Shown: positions 1 to 12,658, counted from the stretch's first letter. The stretch is 64,000 nt of DNA from Platycnemis pennipes (GCA_933228895.1 OW121855.1:31820698-31884697), one strand, 5' to 3'. Notes: generated by a model not told the origin, from the sequence alone. Numbers and translations: made by a program.

Positions 1-1769
1 ATCGATAGCAAGTGCTCCATCCAGCACAAAAGTCCGATTTGTAACTTATTCGTTGATATTTATTCATATATATTGAATGGCCTCAAAACTTTCGTGGAAG
101 GAATAAAATAATTTTTCCGTGAACGCGAAAACGTTTCCCAGTGGAAACAGAATGGGCACAAGATGAGGCTAGGAAAGCCTGCTTTACAAGATAATTATAT
201 GCTTTACTATTGCTAACACCATTTTGACTTTTCGATGGTTAATGGATCTCCGAACTCCTGGTAGCGATATCATTCACATACAGCATATGCGAAACAGCGG
301 AGCCGTTATTACTAACACGAAAAATACGGCTGAGTAGGGTTTACTCCAGTAAACCAGTAAACAACGGATTAGTAGCAAAGCAAATCACCATCCAGAATAA
401 CCCAATGGCTAGAGGAACACAATTAAGGGGCATGCATTTCTTCCCTCAGTAATACATGAACGAGTTACAACGGTCTCCACAAGTAGCAGATGCGAGTTAA
501 CGCGAACTTTATTGTTGCTTCCACACACCTTACTGGTGAGTCCCCTTTTTCACTCAAAATCCGGTCTTTCTTTTCTACGAGCAGAAAAAGATTTCCGGGA
601 AGGTAATTTGGACTAGAAGAAAATATGCTTGACCTTCGCTTGGAGAAACGAAAACTCATGCAATATTTCTCCAACTAATAAGCATTCTGTAAGCCACGGT
701 GAGGAGGAGGATTGAGGCAAACTTAATAGGTATTTTTCCAAAGGAATATCTAAACACTTATAAACATATTATGCCTAGATAAATAGAAAAAAAACAACAG
801 GAATTGTCACCACCAGGATTAAATAGTCATTTACCGCACCATAACGTGACTACTAGAAAAAAGAAGATCTTAAACCATATGCGATTTTGCTAGCGGAAAC
901 AAAACTTAATACGAAAGGAAAAGTCAAATAAAATACTTTTCGATTAGCAGAGAATAACAGAATTATTAAAGGAGACAATAATAATCTCGTCAAGTCAAGC
1001 ATCAAATGTATGAAATATTTGGTATTGGAATAACTGCTTGACCATAGGAAAAGTCCTAAAATTAACGTTGTGAGAACAGTAGATGCGGTTTAAAAAATGA
1101 CCTGCGACACAGCATATTTTGAAAAATGTATTTTACTCCCGTCACAGTTATCAACAAAAGAATGAAGTGATATGCTTGCAGAGAAATGGGTCACATTAAT
1201 AGTTCTTTCTTTGCGCGCACGGTTGGAGACCATTCTTAATAAGAGAAGAGTATGCTGGTGCCCTAGTTTGTAGTAAACTTGTACCATGTAAAATAACTCT
1301 TAACACACGTTAAATTTTTCAAAGCAAAATACCCGTTGATACAGTAAATTAAGCGTGACCCTTGACGATATATTCAGACAAAGAGATTCCTAATCCTACA
1401 GTAAACATTTATAGCACCGCGTCAGGTGAAGGTGCACCTCCTGTCGAAGAGTCTTTGCTGTTTCTCCGGCTGTTTTTCTGTCGAGTAATACCAGATCATG
1501 CAAGTTAAACTTCCAATTGCTCCAAAATTAAAGAACGTTCGCATTAATCTAGAACATATGTAAGAAAAGTATTGAAAATGACAGAGAAATCAATACTCCA
1601 GAACTATGGCAGATAGCAACTTGTGTTGAGAAGTGAGGAACTATTTTCAAAAATGCTTCGGATAACGAAAACCATCTCCCGCCCACTGTATATGACATTT
1701 CCGCATATGTGAAGAGCCTAAATGGACTCAAAACTGCAATTGAACACGCTACGTAATGAAGCAAATGCA
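1..1769. other. AT-rich DNA, no gene seen
   Basis: No open reading frame with recognisable protein similarity, no RNA gene and no clear repeat boundary was seen. The short open frames here have no domain or motif I recognise. Confidence 0.5.
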
Positions 1770-2063
1770 TGCCCTTATTTTTTCGTGCAATTAGGGATAT
1801 GAATAGTGGTAAATATGTCCAATACGAGTGAATCAATGCATAGCATAGGCAGTTGCATGTTGGTATAAGGACTTGAAGGTAACCCAACTAACAGCACTTT
1901 TTTGCATGCTTAGTTTGCTATTTTTATCTTTTTAAATAATGCAGTTTAGACTAGTATATGAATATTGATCCTATTTTATGCATGATATGTAGTGCATGTT
2001 TGGTGAGAATTCACCCCCTGCCACACAACTTTATGGTGGCTCGCAGGGTATAATGTAGATGAT
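1770..2063 (+). mobile_element. Decayed 3' end of a CR1/Jockey-like LINE (subfamily B tail)
   Basis: The stretch aligns by eye, in opposite orientation, with the LINE copies near 13.7-14.1 kb and 53.4-54.0 kb. It contains the end of the coding region (similar to the part encoding FFPRTIRD..NGKY), the spacer reading TGCATGATATGTAGTGCATG, and the diagnostic tail CCCCCTGCCACACA..GCAGGGTATAATGTAGATGATG. Only the last ~290 bp survive. Their 5' truncation is typical of LINE insertion by target-primed reverse transcription. Many substitutions indicate an old copy. Confidence 0.7.
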
Positions 2064-5000
2064 GCCATAAAAATATGAAGAGATATTTGAGCAAAAACAA
2101 AACCCAATTTACATTTCATACAGAAATGAATTCGTTGGTCATTATCCTCCACGCAAATAACCCCCTCTTTTTCATCCCCTTAATTACCATGCACATTCTC
2201 ATATCGCCCCCAGATGTCCCGATGAAGTGATGAAATGACTCCTCTGGGGATAATGGCTCTTCTTGAACCTATTTAATTTTTAATGGACTTCAGAATCGGG
2301 TGTCAAGGAATTTCTGAACTTCCATTTTATGAGCTTTCCACGGAAATCTTTTTTTACGACCGCTCATACTGGTGCTATTCGTCAGTGGTTTAATTGATCG
2401 CATTTTATAGGAGAGTTGAAGAGAAACTACCCTTTCCTTTAACCTCTCACCAATGACAAACTGTAGGAAAATGTTTGAAGAAAACTTGAGTTTGAGTTAC
2501 GTTACTTTAATTTTTAAAGTATTTTTTAGCTTTACAAGAAGATACTTCTTCATCGGCCATAAAATGAGTTATGAAAATTTCTCTTGGCTGAAGATTATGC
2601 TTCGAACGGAGACTCTTAATAGCGCTAAGAAAGAATAATACTCGTACGGCCAGGATATACCGTAAAATTATGTTTTTTTGGTGTATTTTTTCACCTTATG
2701 CCAGTGTTCTAACAGGTTATTGGAGGAGAAAGGTAGAAACTTCACCCTGAAAGTCTTCTTCTTATGGTAAAATATTTGAGAAATGCAAAATATATAAGCA
2801 TTACACAATGTATCTGCATCATCAGTTTAGTCATTAATAGAAAAAAATGAAGAAATCAAATCACCAGACGGAAATATGTTAAGGGCAAAGTACTCTGGTC
2901 TTAAAGAGAGTAAAGTATTTGAGACTAAAGAATTTTATGTGAAAAAATCTTTAGATAAAGATTTTAAGGAAGACGAAAAAATAAGTTTCGCTTTGCTGAA
3001 GAAAAATCAAGTTCATGGGGATAACTGGATTGTGCAGAGTATGTGGAAGGAAAATTTAATAGGGGCAATGACATCCTGAAGGCTACGGAAAGAAGGAAGA
3101 GAAGGAGAGGAAAGAAAATGATGGTTATTTCAGGTTAACTAAACTAGAAGTAAATAAACTAACTGGACGAATAAAGTTGAAGAAAACGACTAAACAAGAG
3201 AAGTGTGGGAAGACAGTAAAATCAGAGTAGGAATACACTACCAAAATCCGATCACCCTGGTGGAATGCAAGAAATATTGAAAAAAACATAGTTACAACTT
3301 TCTTCCGTACACTTTACGCACAAGTTACCACCAACCATTAATCTCCTAATGTGATTCCTAACAACAAAACATATAGCATTGTCCAAGATGGTGCTTTCTG
3401 CTGATGCTGCAAGATTTGGAATTCATTTACACGTCTTCGAACTCGTTTCACTGCCATCTGACGGGAACTTCTTGAAGTTCCGGCTTCCCCTCCCTCACAG
3501 TGACCTCTCTCTTCTCCTCCTTCTTCCTACGCATGAACTGTTAGGAGGTAATAATTCACTCTGCGACCAAGAGAAAGCGACTATTTTTTCCAGTAGGGGA
3601 TTTTCCTTTTTTAAGCGGTCTTCGCGGAAAAGCATTTCTTTTTTTTTCATGCCGGCCCTTGGTTCATTCGACGAGACTTTTCTCAACGTCTGATGTATTT
3701 TCACGGCCACAATAGGAGTTTCACGCCCTCGTGCCGTTCCCGAACTAATTCTATAAATATTGTTGGCCAAGATTTCCGGAATTCAAGCCTTTTATCCCAC
3801 CTATATTATCATAAATAGTATCTATCCTCGTCATAGTAAATTACAAAATAATATTTTATTGCCTAAAGCATTTAGATAATGAAAATATGTATTCCTTACG
3901 ATAGGGAAGGTAATATAATTGCCTGCACTTCTCACGAGGGCAGAGGAGAAACACCGCATAAAACTCACTCGTTGACTCACCATTTGTACTAATATTTTAG
4001 TAATATTCCAAAATATTTGATAATTGTTATGAAATAATATTCCATCATAACTTTGCCCGAACTAAGAACTATTGAATTTGAATTCACCTTTTTCTTAATT
4101 GCATTATTAATTCAAAAATACGGTTTATATTGTTTCCTTAGTGGAACTTCGCCTAAACTGTGTGGAAGAAAAGTTTCCTCTTTGTGTAAAAAAAAGATAC
4201 AAGAATACACTATTTTCCTGGAGAAACAAGGGGTCGGATTAGGGAGATGAAACGGCTACATTTTAGGATGAGTTACTAGTAGTAATTTCATTTCCATGAC
4301 CATGTATTAACGAAACTAAACGGTAACTAAACTTGACATAAAGTAATTTTTACCAACAAAAATTCAGTAACACCTGATAAATATATACAACATCCATGCA
4401 TGATCCTTGATTGAAAGGCTACATCTAGACTTGTGTTCATTTGTTCCAAAACTTGACACTGACAAACAATCGTATAAATTCAAATGAACTACATATTACC
4501 TTTCGAGTCAGTAGACATGAATTTAACCATCAGGTATGCCATTATTCTGTGATTCCAGTAAATCGTTCGACGGCATAAATTCATTACCAATAAAAAGTTA
4601 CACAAGAGGGCTCACCACGAATTCATGAAATAGTTGGAGGATTTTTTTTCCTTTTGCGTTGCTCTCTCTGACCTATATGACAGGTATTGGCAAGGAAGCA
4701 ATGATTTGTTCCGCAGAGTGGCCATTTTTTTCCTTTCCCTCTACATATCCCACAGTCGTGTGAAAACAAATTAATCTACGACTTTAAATGCAATAATGAA
4801 TTCTGCGAGCTTAGTGACGTGATTCGCAATCTAATTAAAATGATGATGACAAGCATTGCTGGCACAATTCTCTTTCTACTAGAGAACGTAATTGTGTTAC
4901 ATCACTTAGGAAAATGATAATACATTAGCATTAATGGGTAAAAAGCTGTAATGTCGTTTCAGCCGTAAACACACTATCAAGCCGGCATGAAAATAGTTCC

Positions 5001-6257
5001 TACTTCAAAAAAAGGGAATTTTGCAAATGTTAACTAATTTTCTTGTCCATTATTTGAAAATAATCCTTCAATTTTGATTTTTTTCCCAAATTCCTTTATT
5101 ATTAATCCTTACTTATCATCAATCATTCTTTATTATGACTATCATTTCTGCGATGCAATATTGTCATGGTGTTTCTTCTCGGTATTCTTATCATCTTCAG
5201 CTTTACCTTGCTTGACCGCTTGGCCTTTCATGCCATAGAAGGTTACATTAACACGCATTATTCACAACCGTCTTCATTCATTGATCAAGTTTCAGTGGAA
5301 AGTACCTTTATATGACAATCTAAATAAATAAAATTGAAGTTTATTATGACAAAGAAGACTTGATCGAAATACGGTCCAATCCATTCCTTTGTTAACACGA
5401 CAGCATACTCAAGTAGACGATTGAAAATTTGTTTCTTTTTCCATGAAGACATGTTTTTTATGGCTTAACCATACCTTTATCTATGTTCTATATACCCTTA
5501 AATTATATCCTGCAATTTTTGGTGATTTTAAATTAATTACATAGAGTTTTGATCAATCTAGAGTACATATCTACAGCGGTTGCTTAGCATGAAAAAGAGA
5601 TAAGTGAAGTTACAACGTAACCGAGGAAGAGCTCTTATGACTGTTTTTCTTTCACATTTAGCATTGATTATCAGGTCACAGTTGTTATCAGTATCCTGGG
5701 TCACATCTAATACCTCGCTAATCTTATCCCCACAACCACGAATTCTCGCCATTAGCGACTTTCACGGTAATATAGACATGTTCTAAATTCCTCAAATTCG
5801 AGTAATATGGAGGTTGGCGCGTTACTTTTAACGAGTTGAGGACGAATCCAACCATCATCACCCGAATGCTTTCACAATTACGTTAATGGAAAGACAGAAT
5901 ACACTTCAAAAAAGATTAGCCATGGTGAATCTTCTTCTCAATAGTCCCTTATCGCGAGGCGAAAGCTAAACAGTTTAACGTATTATTCCTTACCATAGTA
6001 AATAAAATTATAGAACATGGAAAGAAGTTTTTTACTTGAATGCAGAAATATTCACAGAAGAACTTGTCACATTCATCGAACAAAAAAACAAAATAACCAC
6101 TGATGTCAAAGAATTTTTTTAAAAGAAATTAAATAGGGAATATAGACTATGAGCATTAAAGGAGTAGCAAATACACTTAGGTGCGTGGTAGCAGTAGGTA
6201 ATGGAAGACACATATTTCTAATATTCTCAAATGCTCAAAAAATATTGAGAATCACCC
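2064..6257. other. AT-rich DNA, no gene seen
   Basis: No gene could be supported. A lysine/glutamate-rich 67-codon frame at 2876-3079 and a 91-codon frame on the minus strand at 3495-3770 have no recognisable domain. They are likely chance frames. Confidence 0.5.
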
Positions 6258-6429
6258 AAATGAATTCACTTTGTAAAATTCCTCATATTTTTATTAAAAC
6301 CGACCTAGGTCCGATAATGGTCAAGTGATAACCGAACAAGGTCTTGTGACCTTGATCAATGACTGTGTAAGGCAAAATCTAGGTCGGTTTTAATAAAAAT
6401 CTGTGGAATTTTACAAAGTGAATTCATTT
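6258..6429. mobile_element. Fold-back (hairpin) element 1, 51-bp arms
   Basis: Left arm 6258-6308 and right arm 6379-6429 are inverted repeats matching at 49 of 51 positions. They start with AAATGAATTCACTTTG and end at ..AAAACCGACCTAG next to a 70-bp centre. The inner ends contain the palindrome CCTAGG followed by TC. No matching target-site duplication is obvious outside the arms and no coding capacity exists. It may be a MITE or belong to the same hairpin class as the elements at 12.2 and 23.3 kb. Confidence 0.75.
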
Positions 6430-7019
6430 ACGTTATAAATATGTGGTTCCACGAAGTCAAACCTAGCAATTTGTTATATATTAAGGATCAAACTATCAGC
6501 ATTTAACAATGACCTTAAATCTTAAGTGGCCATGGACATCTTAAATCGTATTAACATATAATCTGGAAGAAAATTAATAAAAGTTGATATGAATGCCATG
6601 CAGAACATATATTTCACCACAATTTTCTTAACTGCTAAATAATTGAAGGTACCTACGCCATTCGGCAAAATCTGCCCGAGAAGAAAGGAGAGAGACCTCT
6701 ACAAGAATGCTATCCTATTTGAGTAAAAATGTTGTAGAGATCGTGGCTTCGTATTGAGTGAAAAGCAAAGTGTTTTAAACCTTCAATCCTTCTTATTTAA
6801 TCTATTTTGTGGAATTAAGGTACTCAAGTATTATTCCGGTAATTTCCAGAATGTCTGAAATAAACTCTTGCCAATCATCGGGCCTTTATCTTGAGTCCAA
6901 ATTTCGTTATCAACCGAACGCGCTCACAAATTTCTACAATAATTCGATTGGAATACCATGTTTAACCAGTTAGGGAAAACTAAATGTCTACCCTCGGAAG
7001 AATATCTATAATGGCTACG
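6430..7019. other. AT-rich DNA, no gene seen
   Basis: No coding, RNA or repeat feature could be supported. Confidence 0.5.
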
Positions 7020-7690
7020 ACGACAGGCAAATTTCCTTCCTCCAGGCCATAAAGCAACACTCCTCTTCCCCCTCTCGTCAATCTCCCTGCCACGCGTCAC
7101 CGCGACAGTTTCTGCTCTTCCTCAAGACCCTCACTCAAACCTCCTTGTTCCAACTTCCTTCCCCTCACAACCAAACCTCCCCTACTTGGAAGGAGTCCAA
7201 GCGTCATCCGCGATTATGTTCTAGCGCGCGGGGGACTATGGGAAGGGGCTGAGCGTCCGGGTAGCTGTGCCCGTGGGGTTCCTTGAGCTCGCTAGACGCA
7301 TAAAGGGGGATGGCGTCTGACGAAGCGAGGAGAGAAGGGGCAAGACGGTCTTCGGAGGGAAGGGCAGACGGACGAGGATGACTGGGGAAAGTTTTTGGGG
7401 GAAAGCGAGCGTGTGTTTAGTTTCCTAGGGGAGGAAGTCCAACAGGCGCCTCGGCGATGTCTGTTGGGGTTGTGGCGAAGCCGGGAGGGTTGAAAAGAGT
7501 GCTGGGGGTTGAAAGGGATCACCGGAAGTCTCCGATATGCGAGCCATCAACCCCCCCAGATACACTCCCCGGCTACATTCGTCAGAGCGAGGGGAAAACG
7601 GCCCACGCACAAACCAGTGCCGCGGTCTACCTCCAGGGAGGGAATCTGTGATGAAAGATACACGCCGTTAAGTCAGGAGTTTGGTGAAGA
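7020..7690. other. CpG-dense, GC-rich patch
   Basis: Base composition changes sharply from the AT-rich surroundings to a CpG-rich stretch with long purine or pyrimidine runs on one strand (for example GCGCGCGGGGG near 7225). Open frames occur on both strands at once, as expected in GC-rich DNA where stop codons are rare, and none shows a recognisable domain. It could be a CpG island, a promoter or untranslated first exon, or an unrecognised repeat. Confidence 0.5.
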
Positions 7691-8720
7691 TTTCCTTCGG
7701 CGCATGCATTTTTCATAACCTACCTTCAAGGGACTTTACGCAAGGAAAAAAGAGGAGCATACGCGAACATCCCTGATTGGATCCATTCAAACATTGAACG
7801 GAGTTGATAGATTTCTTGGTGCGAAATATTACCGGGAAACCATTAAAGGTAGAGAGCAAGGAAATGAATCACGTCCGTCAGAATTAGCCAAATGGCAGCC
7901 TATTATCCGCAAGAGATAATGACTTAATTATGGTTGCCATTTATCGGTAAATAGGTACATATCAGTGCCCTCCGCCCCCCCACCCTAATAGTAGCAATAT
8001 AAGTAAATATGAAAAACTGAAAACTGTGGTGGACAAATATAACGACAAAAATATGTGCTTTAAAATAGGTTTCATAAGTTTTTAAATCAATCAACTCATG
8101 ATAACTAAAGAACCTCTATCATGCACCGTGATTGAAATGTAATTAGCCACTCTGTGTGTCCCAAGGCTTCTAAACACCACGAGTGCTCTGAGATTAAGTG
8201 ATAAAACGTGGAAGGAGAACTCTTGTTACAAAGCAACTCGAATTCATGGTTGTTTCGCAAAAAAGTAGATTATAAGTTGGTACAGCTACCGAGTCAGATA
8301 AATGAATAAAAATATTCCGAGTAAACTTCTCCACTTAGATTTGGGAAATGTAAATATTACACTGTTTATATTTGATTTGTTTACTCTAGGTAGCAGCGGC
8401 TGTCAAAGGGTGCTTAAAGCTCTGATTAAGAATTATCTATTAAATAACTAAGCTCCAGAAAATAGAACTTATTGTCAGCTTATAGCATAAATACTTCGTA
8501 AAAAACGTCACGCTTATATTTATTACATTTGAAAATGGCGAATATTATATCGATGGTATTTGAGAGTCAACAATTCAGCCTGCAATTGTCAAGTTTTTTA
8601 TTAGTATGCGCATTATCGGAAGGAACATATTCCTAATTATATTATCTTTATTATTCGTTGAAATTGGGATTATGTAGTACTAAATTCCTCTAATGCAGTC
8701 GTCATACACTACACATAAGA
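7691..8720. other. AT-rich DNA, no gene seen
   Basis: No coding, RNA or repeat feature could be supported. Confidence 0.5.
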
Positions 8721-9062
8721 CGTCATCAGTCAAAAATTTATTGTTTGATTTGACGCAGCTCTCCATTTGATTATCGGCGGACCTAATCATATTTATATAA
8801 TTATTCCCTTTTTTATCCCTCATCGCTTGTTCTACATATCTCATGCGAGGCCTTCCTATTCCATTCTCACCATTAACTTTTCCCTAGACGTCTTATTTTC
8901 GTCTGGCCATTATGTCTCATGATATAGCCGATATGTCCCATCCTTTTCTTAACTTTCAATAGACTTCCCTTCTCTCCCACTCTTCTTAGGACTTCTTCGT
9001 TCGTGCTTGGTCAATCCTTTTTACCTTAATCGTTCTTCAGCAGCACCATTTTTCAAATCTTC
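8721..9062 (-). mobile_element. RTE-type LINE, 3' fragment
   Basis: Read on the minus strand, the fragment encodes the C-terminal end of the RTE polyprotein. GKVNGENGIGRPRMRYVEQA and MIRSADNQMES parallel the end of the element at 34135-34726. In-frame stops interrupt it. The plus strand begins with CGTCATCAGTC, the reverse complement of the family's 3' end, so the 3' terminus is retained and the 5' part is missing. Confidence 0.8.
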
Positions 9063-9779
9063 ATGCGGCATACTAATGTGGCGATTATATGAGAGAAAAT
9101 ACTTTAAAAGAAATATATTGCAGCTAAACAAGTTTGTTTCGAATACCGACACGATTTTTTTTATTTTCGGTCTTTTAAGGAAAGAGCGAACCTCTTATTA
9201 CGTGTAGCTACGTTAACAATGTTCATAAAAATGTATAATAACAAAACAATATCACTATGATGCCCGTTAAGAATCAGCGTCTAAAAATTGACTGAGGCCG
9301 TTAATATTGTGAAAGTTTGGAAAAGTATTCAAATCACCAGCATTGAATAAAGCTTCGGGTAATAGCTACAGCTACCGAGCAGCACTCTAACGCTATTCAA
9401 ATAATGCACATTATCAATATCTTAAAAATCAAAAGATTACAAACAAAGTGAAATAAGGTGCACTACTAGAAATAGAAATGCTCTAGCTAGAAGTGCAGTT
9501 ATTGCAAGCATTTATATATGATGTACTCTTTTTATACCGGAATCTGTGCATAGATGATGTTGCTTAGTATCCCACGAGTGGATGCATCAACTTCTTGATG
9601 ATAGTTTCCTACTTTATATGAACATGTATACTCATAAAACGACGATGATAACATGTTTGCAGTTCCATAAGAATGAAAAACTCGTGATGGCACAGTCATC
9701 GCTTGAATACTCTCCCATTCGGATGAATAGCAACATCACGGCACCCCATGTACCTTTCAAAATTCCGAGCTCCCTTTAA
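9063..9779. other. AT-rich DNA, no gene seen
   Basis: No feature could be supported beyond short open frames without recognisable content. Confidence 0.5.
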
Positions 9780-10300
9780 TGCACCTCAATTCCGCCCCCA
9801 CTTCACTTCGCCGGGTGAGGAAAGTGGTGAGTCCTTTTATTTCCGAAGGGCGTCCAAGGTGTTCCGACGCCCTGAAACGCCACACGTGCCCCAGGAGAGG
9901 GAAGAGGGGAGCGGGGGTAGAAGGAAGGGAGAAGAATAGAAGAAGGGGTGCGAGGTCGAATGCGAGGAGCTCCGGATTCCGGTGACTTAATCACCACTTT
10001 CGGCAAAGTGAGGGGGATGGACGATCCCTGAGGAAGAAGTGGGGGAGGGGGTGAGAGCGTGATAAGAATTCCGCCGGCAAGAAACTCCACCGGGGTAGAC
10101 AAAGCACTCCTTAAGGCCCCCAGGAGTTGGGACGACAAAGGTTCCAGCCGCTCCGGGGAAGCATAAGGATGCAAAGAGGCATTTATTTCGTGACTTTTTC
10201 CCCCCACCACGACGAGGGCTCTTAAAAAGGGCATTAAGCTTTCATTTCCTTGCCGTACGCGCATTCACCACTGCCTTTAATCCGTGCGATAATCGGGGGT
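9780..10300. other. CpG-dense, GC-rich patch
   Basis: GC-rich island with purine-rich and pyrimidine-rich blocks. It contains the longest minus-strand open frame of the region (9803-10264, 153 codons, proline/serine-rich, no known domain) and overlapping plus-strand frames. Simultaneous openness of both strands argues for composition rather than coding. Confidence 0.5.
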
Positions 10301-10839
10301 GCACGAAAGGGCAATGAAAAAGTAATAATCTGTCGCTCCGACTTTTTCGCAGCGCGTGGTTGGAACGTTTGCCAGTCCCTCGGCCATTACGGTATTAACA
10401 ACAATATCTCTCTGAAATAAAATTTCTTTTGATTAACGGAACGGGAGATATTTCCGTCAGTTACCTCTTGAACCAACTAACACTCATAAAGGAGGAGTCA
10501 TTAACAGCCAGTTTTATGGATGTTTGTTCCTTAAATATGAGATTAAAGATGATTCACAACGCTTTAATTTCAAACCTCTTGGACTCTCTTTCCTTATTCA
10601 TTCGAGACCGGTGTGAAAACCGTCCGATACTTAAAAAGCAGTGAGTCATAACGCTATGATAATATCTCAAAAACAAATTTCTCATTGCTTTACTGATCGT
10701 TTTTAAAAAGGCCTATTTACCTTGTGTCTAAAAGAGAATGCCGTGAAAAGATACAAATAATAAAAAAATTTGGGGATCAGAAAATTCGAGTAAGAAACTT
10801 TCACGTTCTTTGACGCTTTCGGATGATATTTGTCCCAGT
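10301..10839. other. AT-rich DNA, no gene seen
   Basis: No feature could be supported. Confidence 0.5.
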
Positions 10840-11122
10840 CGTGGTCGTAGTCGTGGCCTAGTGCGTAAAGTGCTGGACAGCAGACCAGTAGGTCCCGGGT
10901 TCCAATCTCAGGCCGTATCTTTCTGGAAATCCACCCCTGAAAATCCTCGCTATTCTATCTTCCGAGTGTCAGAACTTTGTACGAAATCGCAGGTGGCCCA
11001 GGGAGAGGAATTGGCCCCAATACCCTGATTGTGTGCATTTCACATGCCAATGGCTTAGTACGGGGTGAAATCCATCCTCACCCATCGAAAACCAAACTTC
11101 GGATTGATCACTCATTTTTTTC
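10840..11122 (+). mobile_element. tRNA-derived SINE, family 1, copy 1
   Basis: The 5' head resembles a tRNA gene with RNA polymerase III boxes: an A-box-like GTGGCCTAGTGCGTAAAG and a B-box-like GGTCCCGGGTTCCAATC. The body continues with AGTGTCAGAACTTTGTACG, AGGTGGCCCAGGGAGAGG and TTTCACATGCCAATGGCTTAG. The end reads CACCCATCGAAAACC. The same blocks in the same order occur at 12327-12644 (+) and 16214-16495 (-), which defines a family of about 280-320 bp. It has no coding capacity and relied on LINE enzymes for movement. Confidence 0.75.
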
Positions 11123-11996
11123 TATGGTTTTCAGGTTTGTGCCCGCACTTATATGCACTTCAAACAGGGAAGAAAGGCATACAAATGGGAATATGAGGAG
11201 AGGGAGGAAGGGCGGAGAGATAGAAGGCGTTGGCATCAGCCTACTCTTAAAGAAAGGCGCAAAGGGGACCATGACTTTAGGAGGTTGGCTCGCGACTGCT
11301 TGAGTCAAGTTGTCTGAGGAATCTTATTAATTTAAGTACGAGTATATGCCTGCTAAGTGATCCTTACTTCACAAAGAAAAATACCTAAGCTATTGAAAGT
11401 CATAAGTATCACAAGAAATACAATGTAAAGTCGAATGATTTCTTTTTTATGATAATTTTAATCAGCTCAACGATGGAGTCATTCAGCATTTACTTTAAAG
11501 AAATAAATTCATGTACTCAATGAATTTACTAATGTATAACACCAGAATATTACTATTAAACGTTATGTTATAATATTTTTCTCAAATATGCTTTAATATC
11601 TCATTAGTAATGATATTATTCATACGCCATACATTTTGGCTGGAGCTACCGCAGCGCCAATTGAAGACAACTACGCATTTCGTCTGCTATAAGGGCAGAA
11701 ATTGGTGGATTTAGCGCAAAATACGGTGGGTTGATGCCTTTATTTTCGTGTCGTTTTATTTCTTGTGAAATTACGCATAAAATATCAGTTTTTTGCAAAA
11801 ATAACATGTCACTATGGTATTTTAAACGTTATATTCCCATGTGATGGCCATTGTCGCCGTTAATCGTATGTAATTTCAAATGCAATTTGTGGAACAAGGA
11901 GTATGGGTTGGTGAAATTATCTTTACTTATTAGATAGAGGAACTTTAGTTCTATAAGTGCTGAAAATATAAAAAAATGACATGACTTTCATTTTTC
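11123..11996. other. AT-rich DNA, no gene seen
   Basis: No coding, RNA or repeat feature could be supported. Confidence 0.5.
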
Positions 11997-12165
11997 GGAT
12001 CAACCTCTTTAATGTCTCATCCGACAGATGTAGTACTGAACTCGAATGAAAGCACTCAAGTAGGGAACGGTTTAGAAATGGAAAATACCTACTGCTCCCG
12101 GGATTCAAACCCAGGATGAGGGAAGCCAGTGCTCTAGTCACTGCACTAACCCATTTATCTGTTCA
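11997..12165 (-). mobile_element. tRNA-derived SINE, family 2, copy 1
   Basis: On the minus strand a tRNA-like head is visible: A-box-like GGGTTAGTGCAGTGACTAG and B-box-like GGGTTTGAATCCC. A body follows, with TCCCTACTTGAGTGCT, then TGTCGGATGAGACATTAAA and TTGATCC. The body blocks recur in the same order at 59225-59480 and partly at 14112-14240 and 58525-58690. The copy abuts the hairpin element at 12172. Confidence 0.6.
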
Positions 12166-12171
12166 TTGCGA

Positions 12172-12322
12172 AAACTGTTACAAATATCACAAAATAGGAA
12201 GCCACTACACGACCCGAGTTTTGACGACCGATCGTCATCTTCAGGTGACGATCTGAAGATGATCAATCGTCGACACTCTGGTAGTGTAGTGGCTTCATAT
12301 TTTGTGGTATTTGTTACAGTTT
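12172..12322. mobile_element. Fold-back (hairpin) element 2, ~70-bp arms
   Basis: Left arm 12172-12244 and right arm 12253-12322 are inverted repeats with about nine mismatches and a 2-bp indel, separated by an 8-bp loop. The outer ends read AAACTGT..ACAAATA / TATTTGT..ACAGTTT, and an internal AAGCCACTACAC block is shared. The inner ends carry CTGAAGATG, and on the minus strand of the left arm a five-base stem (GACGA / TCGTC) is followed by AAAACTCGGGTC. It is the same architecture as the hairpin at 23.3 kb. A family-1 SINE inserted at its right end. Confidence 0.75.
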
Positions 12323-12326
12323 ACGT
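12313..12326 (+). repeat. Left target-site duplication of SINE at 12327-12644
   Basis: GTTACAGTTTACGT matches 12645-12658 (GTTACAGTTCACGT) with one difference, flanking the SINE exactly. Confidence 0.75.
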
Positions 12327-12644
12327 GGGGTCGTGGTGGCTTAATGGGTAGAGCACTGAGTTACCGACCGAAGGGTCCCGAGTTCCCCAAATTTGGGGAA
12401 CCCAAAAAAGGGGTCCCCAAATCCCAGGCAAGAGCCTTTCTGGACCCTTCATCCTCGTTATTCAATTTTCTGCGTGTCAGAACTTCGTAGGAAATGGCAG
12501 GTGGCCCAGGGAAAGGAACTGGTTGACCCCCCTAACCTGAATGTGTTAATTTCACACGCCATTACTGCACTTTATTGATTTATTTATTAATTAAAAGCAC
12601 GGGGTGAGCTCTACTCTCACCTATCAAAACAAACCTTACAGTGA
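12327..12644 (+). mobile_element. tRNA-derived SINE, family 1, copy 2
   Basis: The head GGGGTCGTGGTGGCTTAATG..TAGAGCACT is strongly tRNA-like (A box), followed by a B-box-like GGTCCCGAGTTCC. The body shares GTGTCAGAACTTCGTAGG, AGGTGGCCCAGGGAAAGG and TTTCACACGCCATTA with the other two copies, and the 3' end is CTACTCTCACCTATCAAAAC. It differs by extra sequence after the B box (AAATTTGGGGAACCC / GGGGTCCCCAAA). A 14-bp target duplication with one mismatch brackets it, so its boundaries are well set. The insertion site is the right arm end of the hairpin element, so the SINE is younger than the hairpin. Confidence 0.8.
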
Positions 12645-12658
12645 GTTACAGTTCACGT
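12645..12658 (+). repeat. Right target-site duplication of SINE at 12327-12644
   Basis: GTTACAGTTCACGT, the partner of 12313-12326 with one substitution. Confidence 0.75.

Noticed and set aside
2876..3079. 67-codon lysine/glutamate-rich frame
   Set aside because: No family recognised. AT-rich DNA readily gives K/E-rich chance frames of this size.
9803..10264. 153-codon minus-strand open frame, longest of its region
   Set aside because: It lies in a CpG-dense patch where both strands are open, is proline/serine-rich and shows no domain or splice context.
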